The notes beneath the pieces were generated by a model that saw only the letters and a list, made by a program, of their open reading frames with translations, was not told where the DNA came from and searched no databases. Positions 48,501 to 60,200 of a stretch of DNA of 64,000 nt are shown here, piece by piece (position 1 is the stretch's first letter; each line of letters starts with the position of its first letter). Origin of the DNA: Phytoseiulus persimilis (Eukaryota; Arthropoda; Arachnida; Mesostigmata; Phytoseiidae); contig CM075101.1 in assembly GCA_037576195.1 (NCBI GenBank), positions 3,410,001 through 3,474,000 on the forward strand. The letters are read 5' to 3'. The translations under genes and the position numbers were made by a program.

Positions 48501-51500
48501 ATATGTATATTGTCTCCTCCCGATGGCCCGAAAGTTCCTCCTTTCTGGCTTCTCGGTGCTTCCGGAGTGAAGCTGCGCGAACTGTTCCCAATCTGGGATC
48601 GAGACCACTGTTGACGGGAGGTCGTGCACGCTGAATGACTCTGGACTCCCATCGGCGTTTACGGTGAGTTCAGCTGGGTGAAAATTGGATGATTACTGCG
48701 GAAGGGCGTGGCGAGGCAACTAACACGAGTGCCTGTTTCTGTTTTTGAAGCCTCAGGAGTGGTTTCTCGAAGTTACCCACGCGCAAAGCCCGCACAACGC
48801 CACCGGCTGCGGAATTCCCAAGTTCGCGAGCCGGGTGGCAATTATTCTTCCCTCGTTCTCCTGTGGAGCTTTCCGGTTCCTTGAAATCTCAAAGCAACAC
48901 CAACTCGACAGCCGAACACATCCACAGGTGGCACTGAACATGGCTTCCTGGATTCCAAGGATTTACTCCCTGAATCGAGGAACTCGGTGCTCCTCGTCAC
49001 AGGAGCGGCAGCGAAACATTTCCTGCGAAAGCGAGGAAGAAGAAGGACCCCTGGGCGGGACTCCCGATTGGTTCCGACTTCCGCAAAGATGACGAGTGGA
49101 GGTCGCAGTGTTAAAGGACGAAAATGAGAAAAAGCTCGGAGCAGGTCGTGCACAAATGAATTTGCAGCGATTTGCCTATTGATGAGGAGCGAGTTTTCTT
49201 TCAGCGAAGAGTTTCGATGGCTCCAAAGGGTACGAGGCTTATTCCTTGGAGGATTTCCCTTGTTAGTTGCGTCTGCTCCAGGTTTCCCTTTCGTCTCGCT
49301 TCTCGAAGTTCTCTGCGTTGCTCTTCGCCATGCTGAGAATCTTTCTCGTCGGCCGAGTCGGTGTTGAGAATCTTGGATACGCTCGACAGGGACGTATTTG
49401 TTCGGAGCCCCGAGGAAATATAGAGACTCGGGCGGTCTTGAACATTGCTCAACGTCTTCCGAATGCCAATCAATCAATGTTCAAAACCACGTGTCAAGTC
49501 AAGCAGTGATGTCAAGCAGCTTGCGCCCATCCAACGAGTTCCTAACGATTCGATCACGCACTCTCGGGAGGAGGCGGAAGGAGAAGCTAGCACATTGGAA
49601 CGGAGTAGATCTCAACGAGGGACGAATCAAAGATTTTCCTTGGAGGCTTCCATCTTGTTAGCTAATCGCACTGCGATACCTGCTCGGATAGAAGGACTCG
49701 AGACGCGTGAGGGAAAATGAGCCAGCCGCGATCGCTGGCGGCGTTGGATTCATGGCTCGTCTGATTCTTGTCGGTTGACCCGTTGTCCTCAACATGAAAT
49801 CGAGTAGAACAGGCGCCAGGGAAATGAATATGAGGGGAAACAAATGAAAATCGTTCGTCCGGACGCCTCTGTGCACTGCGAACTCTAAATGCCCAGTCTA
49901 GAAGTTTTTTTTTTGGTCTAAAGTGCTCATGCTCGTTTATCACGTGGACGCTGTCAAGAAAGCCAAGACGACAAGAAGCTCGTCGACGACGTCTGGCCAA
50001 GGCTGCCGGCGGTGAGGTCTTGACCAGGGGTTTTGCCAAAGCCCCACCGAACACCAGCGCGGTCTCTGCCACTGAGCTGCTAAGGAGTTTTTTCCTAACG
50101 GCTTCCCCGGAAGCTTCCTCACCTATTCCTGTTCTTCTCACCTCGAACGCAGCGGACAGCTTAGCGGTGGGCCATCAGCTCACTCGGCGAGCGTATCTTG
50201 TCTTTCCGTCGCAGCTCTTCACTAAAGAGGTGACTGGTCTAATTTGACAGACCCTACTCCGAACCCCCTCTCGAGCTCCCTCGTCATTCCTCTTGGCGGG
50301 ACTTTTTTTCCTCCAGTCTAGAGGGGGATCACGGGCAGGAGGATTCAAGCTCGACGAAACTCAGGAAGTTCGTGCCCTTAAGCCAAAAGATACACAAATC
50401 CGGCCAGAGGGCCTCCAGGGTTACACCCGCTGTGCTCCTCGGCTGTCTCCTCGCTGGCCTCTGCTGGTGTTCGCTGTCTCGCCTTCAGTTTTTCTCACAA
50501 AACGACAATTTGATAGACCCCGAGAGGATGTCAACCATCATCTACCGATCTTGCGCAGTTTTGCTCCTTTTCGCAACACGGTATCCTCAGAGGCGAGCCC
50601 CTCGGAGAGCAAACTGCACGCCGGACTATCTGGCTTCGAAAAGGAGCTAGACAGAGATCGTGACCTCGAGCTCTGCATTCATTCCGCGTCGAGGGTCGTC
50701 CGTCGAGAAGAATCAATGTCCCACATCTGCTTCTCAAACTCGAAACACTGAGGATTTTCTGGGCAGCGAGTCTATCCTGTTTCATCGCGGGTTGGTCCCG
50801 ATTCGGAGCTGCCCGCTGAGCCCGCCGAGGACAACTCGTGGGAGAGCCGAACTCGCGATACGACCAAGCGAGGCAAGCCAGACCTCAAGCACTTCGCCGC
50901 AAACAAGCGTCGTTTTGCTAATTAGTGTCTCTCGCCGGTCGCTCTGTTCGTTATCCCTCCGCCGTGATCTGCGTCAAAGTGACTTTTCAAACGTCGAAGA
51001 AACAAGTTAGCTGCACGATCCCAGAAGACATTGTGGGAGAAGATGAGGAGGAAGAGTAGGATGCATTCGCACACTTCAAAGGGAGTCGAAGTGAGGCCCT
51101 CGCTGTTTGCCGCCATCTCAACTTCTTAGTTCCTCTCGTTTGCCTGCGTTCTTGGCAAACCCAGTGGATCCCACCTGAAAAACTTTCCGTTTGTCGAGAT
51201 CGTGCGCGACCTTCCCGTCTCTCCTCGGGATCCCGCCCTCCGCGCATCGGGAAGGTTGTGTGTTCTGAACTTTCTTTGTTTCGCTCCCGCGCTGATCCTC
51301 CGTGAATTCAGCGTGTCAGTGTGAGTGGTTTTGTTGTTTTTTTCGACGTCGGGTCGGGGTTGTTCCAGTATCATCTTCCGAGCTTTATTTGGCACAGCTG
51401 GTTGAATTATTGCCGCGGCTGCTCCTCAGCCAAGTTCCCCGAATGGTCGACGTCGACGCCATCTCCGAGCTGATGTTAATATGACTAAGTCTGTTTAGTT

Positions 51501-54500
51501 CCGACGCGACGAGGTAAGAAACGTTCGCATCTCAAAATTGAATTAAACTCGGAGCTAGACCCGCGGCTCCCGGGCATGAGGAGCAGAAAGCTCGCGGACG
51601 GCAATCGCACTGACACCTTGTTCTCCGAGGAGTTTGAAGAGGAGACGAGGAGGCAGGAGTGGAAAATGTTTCAATGAGTGATCACAAACTTCAAATTTGA
51701 GGACATCGTGCTATCGTTCTTCCAACCGATCCAGGAGGAGTCGACCGCCACTCCGAGATACGTTGCTCATCATCCTGTACCGCTGAAACACTGAATCCAG
51801 GGCTCCTCGTGCGTTCAAGTTCTCTTCCGCGGAAGAGGATGTGAGTGCTTGGGGAAGGCCTGAATGTGTATTCCGTTCAACGGGAACGATGCAGCGCACA
51901 GCGACGAGGGGGAATCAGCAAATCATTGAACGCCTTTTCAAAAAACGAGCTGGGAATAGTTGTGTCGATTCGCTGCCCTCGGGGAAACGGCGCCTCCAAT
52001 GAATGCATGACAGCGGAAGAAAATCCCCCAACTCGGAGCTTCTGCCCTCGTGCCATCAGTGTCGTAGCCCGCGAGTGTTATGCTAAATGGCGAGACGGTG
52101 CAAGACAGGACACCTCCTGACAGCGATGTATTTTCGTCGCACCTCGCAGTCGAGCGGGCGGGCCGGCAATAGAGTCGATGATGAAAAATACAATCGCGCA
52201 CCTCCTGTACCCGTCCCGAGATGGGCCAGCCTAGAGAGTGAAGTCGCTCCAACCCGTCACTGGCCATATAAGCGACGCCTGGTTTGTAGCCTGTGATTTC
52301 GGAGAAGTTGGATCAGTGGATGTCGAGATGTCTCTGGGACCCGAGTTTCTGTTCCGTCCTCCTTGGCGTGGCAAACGGGGCCTCCTTTCCGTCTGCACTC
52401 AAATTTTATGAAGAATGCCAACGAGCTCAGGGAAGAACTCGAGCGCATTCTCAAGTTTCCCAGCGGAGGCCACACGAAACCTCGAATTCCTGTGAATCAC
52501 GAACGAACTCCTGGAAGTCCGTTTCCCGATCGGGGTCATGTCGCATCTCCTCCACCATCCGTTTGGAGGTTCTCGAACGAGGCCCCGCAATTTTCCCGCA
52601 CAGAGTTCCGTTCATCCGGCACCCTTCGGCAAGAGCTTCTCCCGCTGTCAGCGAGCGGCGGCGGCGGCGTCAGCAACAGGCTCGTTCCAACAATATCGTC
52701 ACTTCAAACGCAAGCGGATACAGACCAACAAGGCCACAGTAAGCAATATGCACTCTTCATATGCGGGTTACTTCCGATGCTTCACGGCCCGCTGAGCACT
52801 TCCTCCTCAGTTAAGTCATAGTTGTGCACGGATCCTTTCACTTACAGTTCACTGGGAATTCTCGCGATTCTCACACTGCCCCCAACAGTTTTTGCTCTCA
52901 TTCATTGCGCACGCAGCGACAGGGAGAGAACGCGCTCATCTCGCACTCACTAAAAAACGAGCAGGACAAGAAAAACGTGCGGATTCGGAGTGCTGCCTCC
53001 AAGAACTCGACGTCGAGATAGACCTGAAGGATGACGGCCGCGAGCAGCCCCAACCTGTAACCGTTTTGGCCTGACGTCTCCATAGCTCAAGGGCCTGTTT
53101 CCGGCACTCAGTCAGTCATAGTAGTAGGCAAGCGGAGGAAACACATTTCTGCCTCGCGTAGCTTTAATGACTCCAATTTTCCCCTGGCTCGATGCAGCCG
53201 CTGGTGCAACTCGGGAGCGAACAAGTAAACAAAGGAAATATGCAAATCGAAACTTTAGGGAATTATGCAAATCGTTCAAGATGCCACGTTTCGGTCAGCT
53301 TGTTAAGAGCTGCCGCGGACAAACAGCAAAACAGGAAAAAACCGTGAATCAGAGGGGGAGCATCGCGATAACATCACATCGTTGACGCAGACTTGGGTGA
53401 TTCCGAGACCAATCCGGCCATTCCAAGGGAGAGAAATTCGTAGCGCAAAGTTTGAAACTTCTCGAATCAGCTGAGGAAGAAGTGCAGTTATCCTCGAGCA
53501 ACGTGGAGCCTGGATATCATCGTGGATAGAGATGATCCCCGCGCACCGGAGTTGGAGGAATCGGGGGTTACCGAAGGCCCCGCACAAAATCGGTGTGCGC
53601 GCACGAGATCATGGACGACTAATTAAGCTCCCGCAGTCGCATAATTCACTGTTGAAGAAAAACGCCCACCAACTGAAATGAGGTTATTGTCGCCATTACC
53701 CTCCCGCCGCCGATCGTGGCCACAGGAGCTGGAACGAAATCTAAACCTAGCTTGGAATGCGGACACGGAACTGAATGCAGCGATGTCCATTGCGCCAAAA
53801 GCCGTGGATGCACGTGCCAGCAGGCTCAAAGGCCAAGTTTGTGGGTCAGCGGCGGAGGAGACCAATCTCTTTGAAAGACCGACATTCATAGCAGAATCAT
53901 GTGTCAAAAGTACACATTGCCTCAGGGTTTCTTTGAAACGGAGCCTCCCGGATCGACTCGTCGCCGTCTCGTCCAAGGCTCACGAGGCCGCTAGGGGGGC
54001 TGCAAGAGTTCGCGTGGAAGGTATCCGTTCGATTGATTCCGATATACAGTCGAATCCGCGTATGAGAGACTCATACAAGAGAAACTCCTTTTCACGAACG
54101 GATATCAATTCTCAGATTTCGACACGAAAAACTGCTCTCATGACACACTTCCATATCATATGGAGCTGACGGACTTTGCGGAAGCGAAATCTCCAGCGTG
54201 AAAGTGTAGCTTCCTTCAACTGGGCTTGGATGACGCCATGGGTTCTCGTCTCACGAAAGCTCGAAACAGTGGGTGAAGCTCCGGAATTCGAACGTTTCGG
54301 GCGCTGACCAGCCTTCCTGCCCCGGAATTAACCAGGAGCCATATGACTCTCAATGTCATACCGTGCTTAGTGTATGACTCTCTGATATGATTGTAGAGAC
54401 ACTGATGTTTACCTTGAGAGGTGAATGGTCTATGCCATGGCAAGAGAGTTCTCGGAGCACCGATACACCGTCGGGGCTCCGGGTCCGGTGCTCAGCTTCC

Positions 54501-56104
54501 GTTTTGATCAAAAAAAAAAACAGGGTTGAAGACAGGGTTTGATCCCGCGAGACATCATTGGAGCTGTGAAGTTTTCCCCAGGAGCTCTGTTCAACAGAGG
54601 ATGAGACTTCGCGCAACCTTGTGTTCAACCATATTCAGAGAGGAGATGGATACAAAAATGGTCGAGCGCAATCATCGGGTAACGTACTCCCCATATACAA
54701 TATGTATGGAATCGTCTCAGGTCCTAAATCAATTCTCAGTGGATGCAGGCTTCTGGACTGAGGTCCGACGAGCCCGGGTGCAAAAAGAGATGTATTCGCG
54801 ATCCAGTGTGAAGAATCCTGCGCAGGTTCGCCAACAACGATTGACTGAATTTTGATCTCGCGGATTATTCTCGAGCGATGCGGAAAGTTCAACAATCTGG
54901 GAGATGATCAGCGCGTCACGCTGCTAATGAGCTTGGTGACCCCCTGAGAGAACCTGATGCGTCGATGAAGCGATTACGGGACGCCCTCTCGTTGGGCCCA
55001 CGCAGCGGTCACTATTTCGCGGGATCGATCTGAGGTCCGCGGCTTAGTTTATTGTGAGAATGCCACTTTGTTGATTCATTCGAAACATTCCTGAATATGC
55101 TGGTCACCGTCGAACTTGTGGGACCCGTTCCGACTTTGTATTGATCCAGGGCGCTAGATCGCTCGGTTTCGATAGGCAGTGTTTTGAGTTATTTTTCTCG
55201 GTGCGCAAAGCTGCCTCTAGATTAAATATATGGTGCCGGAAGAGACGCGGGGCTAGATCCTGATCTCATTGACCGCTTTGAATGAAGGATCTGGCAAAAC
55301 CGACGTGTGGATGTTTTTTTTTTTCCACCGCGAGGAAGATTGTACTCTCCCTCGACAATAGTGAGAGTTTTCTAGACTCTTCAGAGCTGTGTCTGCGCGT
55401 AACTCTGTCGGACCGGATGATGGTTCACGACGCGATGCGGTGACCCTGCCTTCGTTGGAGCTGTCCCTTCCCAAATTTGGTCCTTCGACTCTGTGGATGC
55501 GCCGTTGGAAGCCACTGAACTGCAGAGCTTCGAGCACAATACTCGGATCGCCTCACACGGGATTCTGAGAGACTGGTCATCGCCGCGGTCCACGGACGGT
55601 ACATTCCCTCGTGTGGCAATATCGCAGCCACAGTGGAGCGGGAACCTTCTGGTGTACTGCGTTCACCTCGTGAGTCAACGATTTTTTTCTCGAAGACAGG
55701 GAAAAAGGTATACGTGAACGCTCTCTAATCTTTTAGGCTTCTCCACTAGTTTCGAATCCCTATTTGATTTTCGCAAATTGAAGACCGCTTTTGAAGGAGG
55801 CAATAAAGTTCATCTGATGCTAGGAAATATCCCGACCGATCATCTCTTCATAGCTCTACTACGCTATGACCGAATCCTGCTTCGCCGGAATTCCACTGAG
55901 ATGGACCGAGCCCCGAGAGTACTCGGAGTACATCTCAATACCTCCGGTCAGGGAACGTCTTGGTCGTGAGGGTTCCGTCCCTCATTTAGTCGTGCACGGA
56001 GCTGGTTTCTCTCATCATAAGTTAGGGCGATGTGAAGAAAAATGACGCCAAAACTCTGAATCCGTTGAAGTTCTGTCAGGGCTCTGATGTGTCCCGGGCA
56101 GAAT
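45535..56104. other. intergenic, no gene recognised
   Basis: Only short frames of mixed composition. METLFIPLLKLLRA followed by GTGAGA at 48061-48102 looks like a signal-peptide exon, but no partner was found. A-rich and T-rich short tracts occur at 54510 and 55315. Confidence 0.4.
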
Positions 56105-56110
56105 TTTATT
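56105..56110 (-). terminator. poly(A) signal on the minus strand
   Basis: AATAAA on the minus strand, 87 bases after the stop of the 56197-56553 frame and about 1.04 kb after the stop of gene B. It could end either transcript. Confidence 0.4.
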
Positions 56111-56196
56111 GAAAATCGTTTCATGTTGACACACAAGGGTCGGCAATGGTCGCTCCGTATGCAGGGCTCCCCTGTTCCAACTTACATATTGTATCT

Positions 56197-56553
56197 CTAC
56201 TTCATCGCTCTAATTGAAGTCAGTAATAGCATCGGAACAGTATTTACACAGCGGAACCTCTGCCCCGCATTCAAACAGTTCATTTTCATCGTTTCAGCTT
56301 TCACATCGTCGATCATTGTATCTAGTCTCGTACTGATATCCATTTTGAACACGATTCGAGAAAATTCACCGAAAGTTTGTTTGTCGACTTTCTTCGAAAC
56401 GTCTGCCACACCGGCAGTAATGTTCTTCATACGGCTCGAAAATTCACAAAGCGTTTCTTCTTGTATTTTATCTCCCTCCCGATGCTTGGAAAGTCTTTTG
56501 GCAAGCTTGCAGCCTTCTCTCAAACTCTTTCCGGGGGTAAACCGACTCTAACA
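56197..56553 (-). CDS. unassigned open frame, possible terminal exon
   Basis: From a possible acceptor (gtctgatgttag) the frame runs about 118 codons to TAG. The peptide is lysine-rich and looks helical, with four cysteines in REGCKL, TLCEF, KMNC and FRCVN and a sequon at KNITAG. Composition is unlike most chance frames here and the sequence is more AT-rich than its surroundings. No ATG opens it in frame; a nearby MRMFVGGLGLM start lies in another frame. AATAAA follows 87 bases downstream. It could be the last exon of a separate small gene, or a chance frame within the 3' UTR of gene B. No family recognised. Confidence 0.3.
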
Positions 56554-57145
56554 TCAGACCAAGGCCCCCGACAAACATCCGCATCGTCGTTGATCTCTTC
56601 CTCTCATGCCGAATGAAACTCCCACCGCCAAGCTCTCAGGAGGTTGCACCTTGAGCATAAAGTTCGTTTGTGGAGATCATGAGATGGAAAAATCAACATA
56701 GGCTACAAGAATTCATGGAATATCTCTCGAATCGCCGGAGCGATTCATGACTGTGCGTGTTAGAGAATCCAAAACTCGACGCGACAACATCGGCGCGTAT
56801 GTCCCATAGATGCCGATTCGTAGGAACAACCGATCACCAACAGTGACAGTTGAGCAGCGCCCCCACCATGTGGTTTCGGGGAAATTCCGAGGGCTACGAG
56901 TCTCAGATGCCTGATCTCACGAATCAGATAAGATTTTTCGCTGTTCCATCTGACACTTCGATTTTGAGCTTTCCATCTTTTCCTGTTCCTCCGCGGAGTG
57001 GAGGGTGATCTCATGGAAGCCTCCGGTCGCGGTTCGAATCATGGGTGGAATTCCAACTTTTCCGGGTCGCGTTTCATGTATCACGACGAACATCTCTCCT
57101 AACCGGTGTGCGGACTCTTTCCGGACGCTCTGTGGTCGACACTTC

Positions 57146-57231
57146 CTAAACGTGATATTGAAGAAGTGTTACGAGAGCCACGGCCGCGATCGGCAGGGTG
57201 GAGCATAAACTCGCAGACCGGGAACTTTGTG
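57146..57231 (-). CDS. beat-like: gene B last exon: GPI-type tail and stop
   Basis: Acceptor gaatttcag, phase 1. Encodes QSSRSASLC, then TLPIAAVALVTLLQYHV and TAG. It matches the tail of gene A in position, phase and character. Confidence 0.75.
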
Positions 57232-60200
57232 CTGAAATTCGAACGATGGCTGATAGGGAATCACTCGAAGAATGTGGGCGAACAGCGCCGACTGGACAAC
57301 CGGCGGACTCACCCGAAAAACGGTGATACAGCACGTGCGCCGACGCCTCGGCTTTCCGAACGATCCGCTCACTCCGGAGCATCGAGCACCGCAGCCTCAG
57401 CTCGCTCCTCTGGAAGTTGTCCTGAGTGAGAGGCACCCGGAGCTGGAGCTCGGTCTCTTTCACGGAGTTCGAGGTATCGATTTCCACAATCGGGTACGAC
57501 GAGGTCCATTCGGACGCCTGAATCCAAAATCACAGCCGTTGAGCGCATCGGCTTGAACATTCATCGTGACAAGTATGCGACTGATACTCACGTTCCGATC
57601 GTTGACAAACCACGTGAGATTGTCGCGATGTCCGAGAGCGTCCCGCGTTTTGCACGAGACGACGAGGCTCTCCTGCTTACGATAGTTGCTGTACAGGCCC
57701 GCGATTTGCGGTCCGCCCATTTCAGTCCCTGCGGGAGCGCAGGAATATTTCTGATGAGCGAATCGAGAAACAGGACTCGGAAATCACGGGATGGTCTCCT
57801 GTGTTTCCGATCCATCGATAGCTTACCTCGGATCACCTGGAGGCGGCTGCTGTTCGCTCGGCTCTTCACCCGCACCTCTTCGCTGTTGAGTTGGAACGTC
57901 ATTGCGACTTTTCCTCGACATTGAAGTTTGAGTTTTCCCTTCGAGTCTACGTGCTTGGGTTGAACGCGGAACAAGAGGACCTTGACCATGGTAACACGAC
58001 CGTCGTCGTGGACGATGTCGTTATGAATTTCCATGTCTTTCCGCACCTAATCTCAGAGGCAGATAATTCTCCATGAGCATGGCACAGGATCAGGACGCTG
58101 TTAGTAATCGCTTGATCGGAATTCGTCGCGGGTTTCTCGCGGATCCCCTCACCCTAGTATCGTTGATCAGCCAAGTGAGCCACCGAGTAGTTCCTTTGAC
58201 AGGACCGAACCGACATGTGACGTTGAGGAGCTCGTTCATATGGTATGGAGTGCTTTTCAGATTGATGAGGGTTGGATCGCCATCCGGAACATCTGGAAGG
58301 AGATTTGTGTTGAGGATTGTTGCCACTACTATTCCGGAAACGTCTTCTTGAGTAGAATCGGCGAAAGCACCGCCTCCCAATCCGCAAAATTGAGCGTTGA
58401 ACGTTTCCCACCCGTTCGCGCCCCCTCACAATCAGTCAAGCTCTCTCTCTCTGGTGAGATCGCAAGGAATAGAGATTCCGCGGTCCGTTTACTCTTGCCC
58501 CATCCGATGCCCTCCTTGTGAGCAGCAGCTCGTTCGGAGTTCCCCTTGAGCGCAGACCGGTCCGCCCCTCCCCGTCCTTCGGCAACCGTACCCCCCCCCC
58601 TTTCCCCTCTCGTGTCTTTAGTCCAGACCGCCTCGCTCCCCTCGATGCTTCTGTCAGCAGCTAGGATGATGCGTCTTGGGTAAAAAGCCGAATTGTGCCG
58701 CGGCAGCGGCGCAGAAGAGACCGACGACAAGATGGGTTTGGGTGGGCAGGCGGGGCAGGGGGGCATAGAAGCTAAATACGGCCCACGGACCATGACGCCG
58801 CGCCGCTCAGAACTAAAAAGCTCAGATATAATCCATTAGTCGGGTGGTCGAGCTGGCGGATCCTTTTTCGTTTGTTCTCTCCTTGCGTTCCTGCCTCAGT
58901 GCTTACTTGCTTGCTTGCCTGTCCTTGCACCCTACCTCCTTCTTTGGCACCCGGTTCTTCGGGGGCTGAGGGGGGGGGGGGCGACAAGCCCACGCGAAGA
59001 ATTGCGCCTTCCCCCTCCTGTCCCCCAGACACTCTCGGCCTTCCTGCTGACGTCGCAGAGCTCTCATCAGCTCACCACGGCGGAGCCGATCTACCAAGTC
59101 ATGAAGCGTTAAGGAGGACACCGAAACGAGGAAAAATACGAGACGATTCTTCCCCTCCTCTCTGCGCTATCCAGACCTCGATTCTCGCTCCGTCTGAGGG
59201 CAGATCCACTTTTCCAGGCCGTCTCTACACTCCGCGCCGCCATCGGGCGCTCTGTTCTCGTTTGTTCCTCTGCGCTCAGCATCAAGCGGAAGGTTTTCTT
59301 GCTTTTTCATCTCTGCCGGCGGTCGGATTGCGCTCGGAGCTCGTCTGGAGAAGAGTGGCTAGATCGAGCTCAACCAATGCCCTTCATCGTTCGCTGACTC
59401 GGCGCAATTAAACAGGAGGTTCTGAGGTGGATTTCGAGCCATTGCCTCATTCCGATCCTTCAATCTGTCGCGGATAACTTCAAGCTGCGGGGAAACCGAT
59501 GTGACTGAGCTAACCGGAGCCCGCTCGTGTTCCAACTCCTCCAGCATCCCGGAATCGCTCATCGCCAGAAATCCAGAACTCATGATTGTCATACCAAGAC
59601 TAGATTGTATGATCGGCGCTATCAGGTGGAGATTTTTGGAATGTGCGAGAGAAGAAATACTCTAACATAGCCGATGACCCAATTTTAATGGGGAGAGACT
59701 TCTCAGAAATGGTAAGACTGCTAGAAATCACCTCGCAGTTTGGCGATGACGCGAAACTAACATTCAATCCATCAGAAGGTGCGATTGTGGTATTCGAACG
59801 GATGATCTTCGCGAGACTTCCCGGCGCATAAGGAAAGAATAAGGAAAGCCAAGATGATCACGAAAAAATCACTCGGCAAATCATCCCCGTGGATCCTAGA
59901 ACTCTCGTTGAGACATAGAATGAACTCATGCGGAAACCTCGTCATATGAAAAGTCTTGTGACCGTGCTCATGCCTCCCAGTCATCTGTTTGTGTTTCGAG
60001 TTTCTGTGGAATGCTCAAGTTTTGAAGAGCCTTGCCCCGTTGGACTACGTCGATCAAACGCATGATTGCGGAGGCATCTCTCCTGGGACTGTCAGTGCCT
60101 CCCGAGGTGGAGAATTGCGGAAAATTCCCGGATCGGAAGTCAGCCGAAGATTCTGGGATTCGACACCTCGCTCATGGTCTTTGAGTGGATCCGACAACAA

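Noticed and set aside
49201-49473. Minus-strand charged, helix-like frame
   Set aside because: No splice context, ATG or family match; composition alone is not enough.
56764-56900. Minus-strand frame with AAQLSLLVIG as a possible last exon of gene B
   Set aside because: Its acceptor is weak and its end is not GPI-like; the exon at 57146-57231 has a better acceptor, the right phase and a clear hydrophobic tail.
57025-57050. GGTTCGAATC, a tRNA B-box match
   Set aside because: No matching T-stem, anticodon arm or acceptor stem around it; it lies just past the gene B stop.
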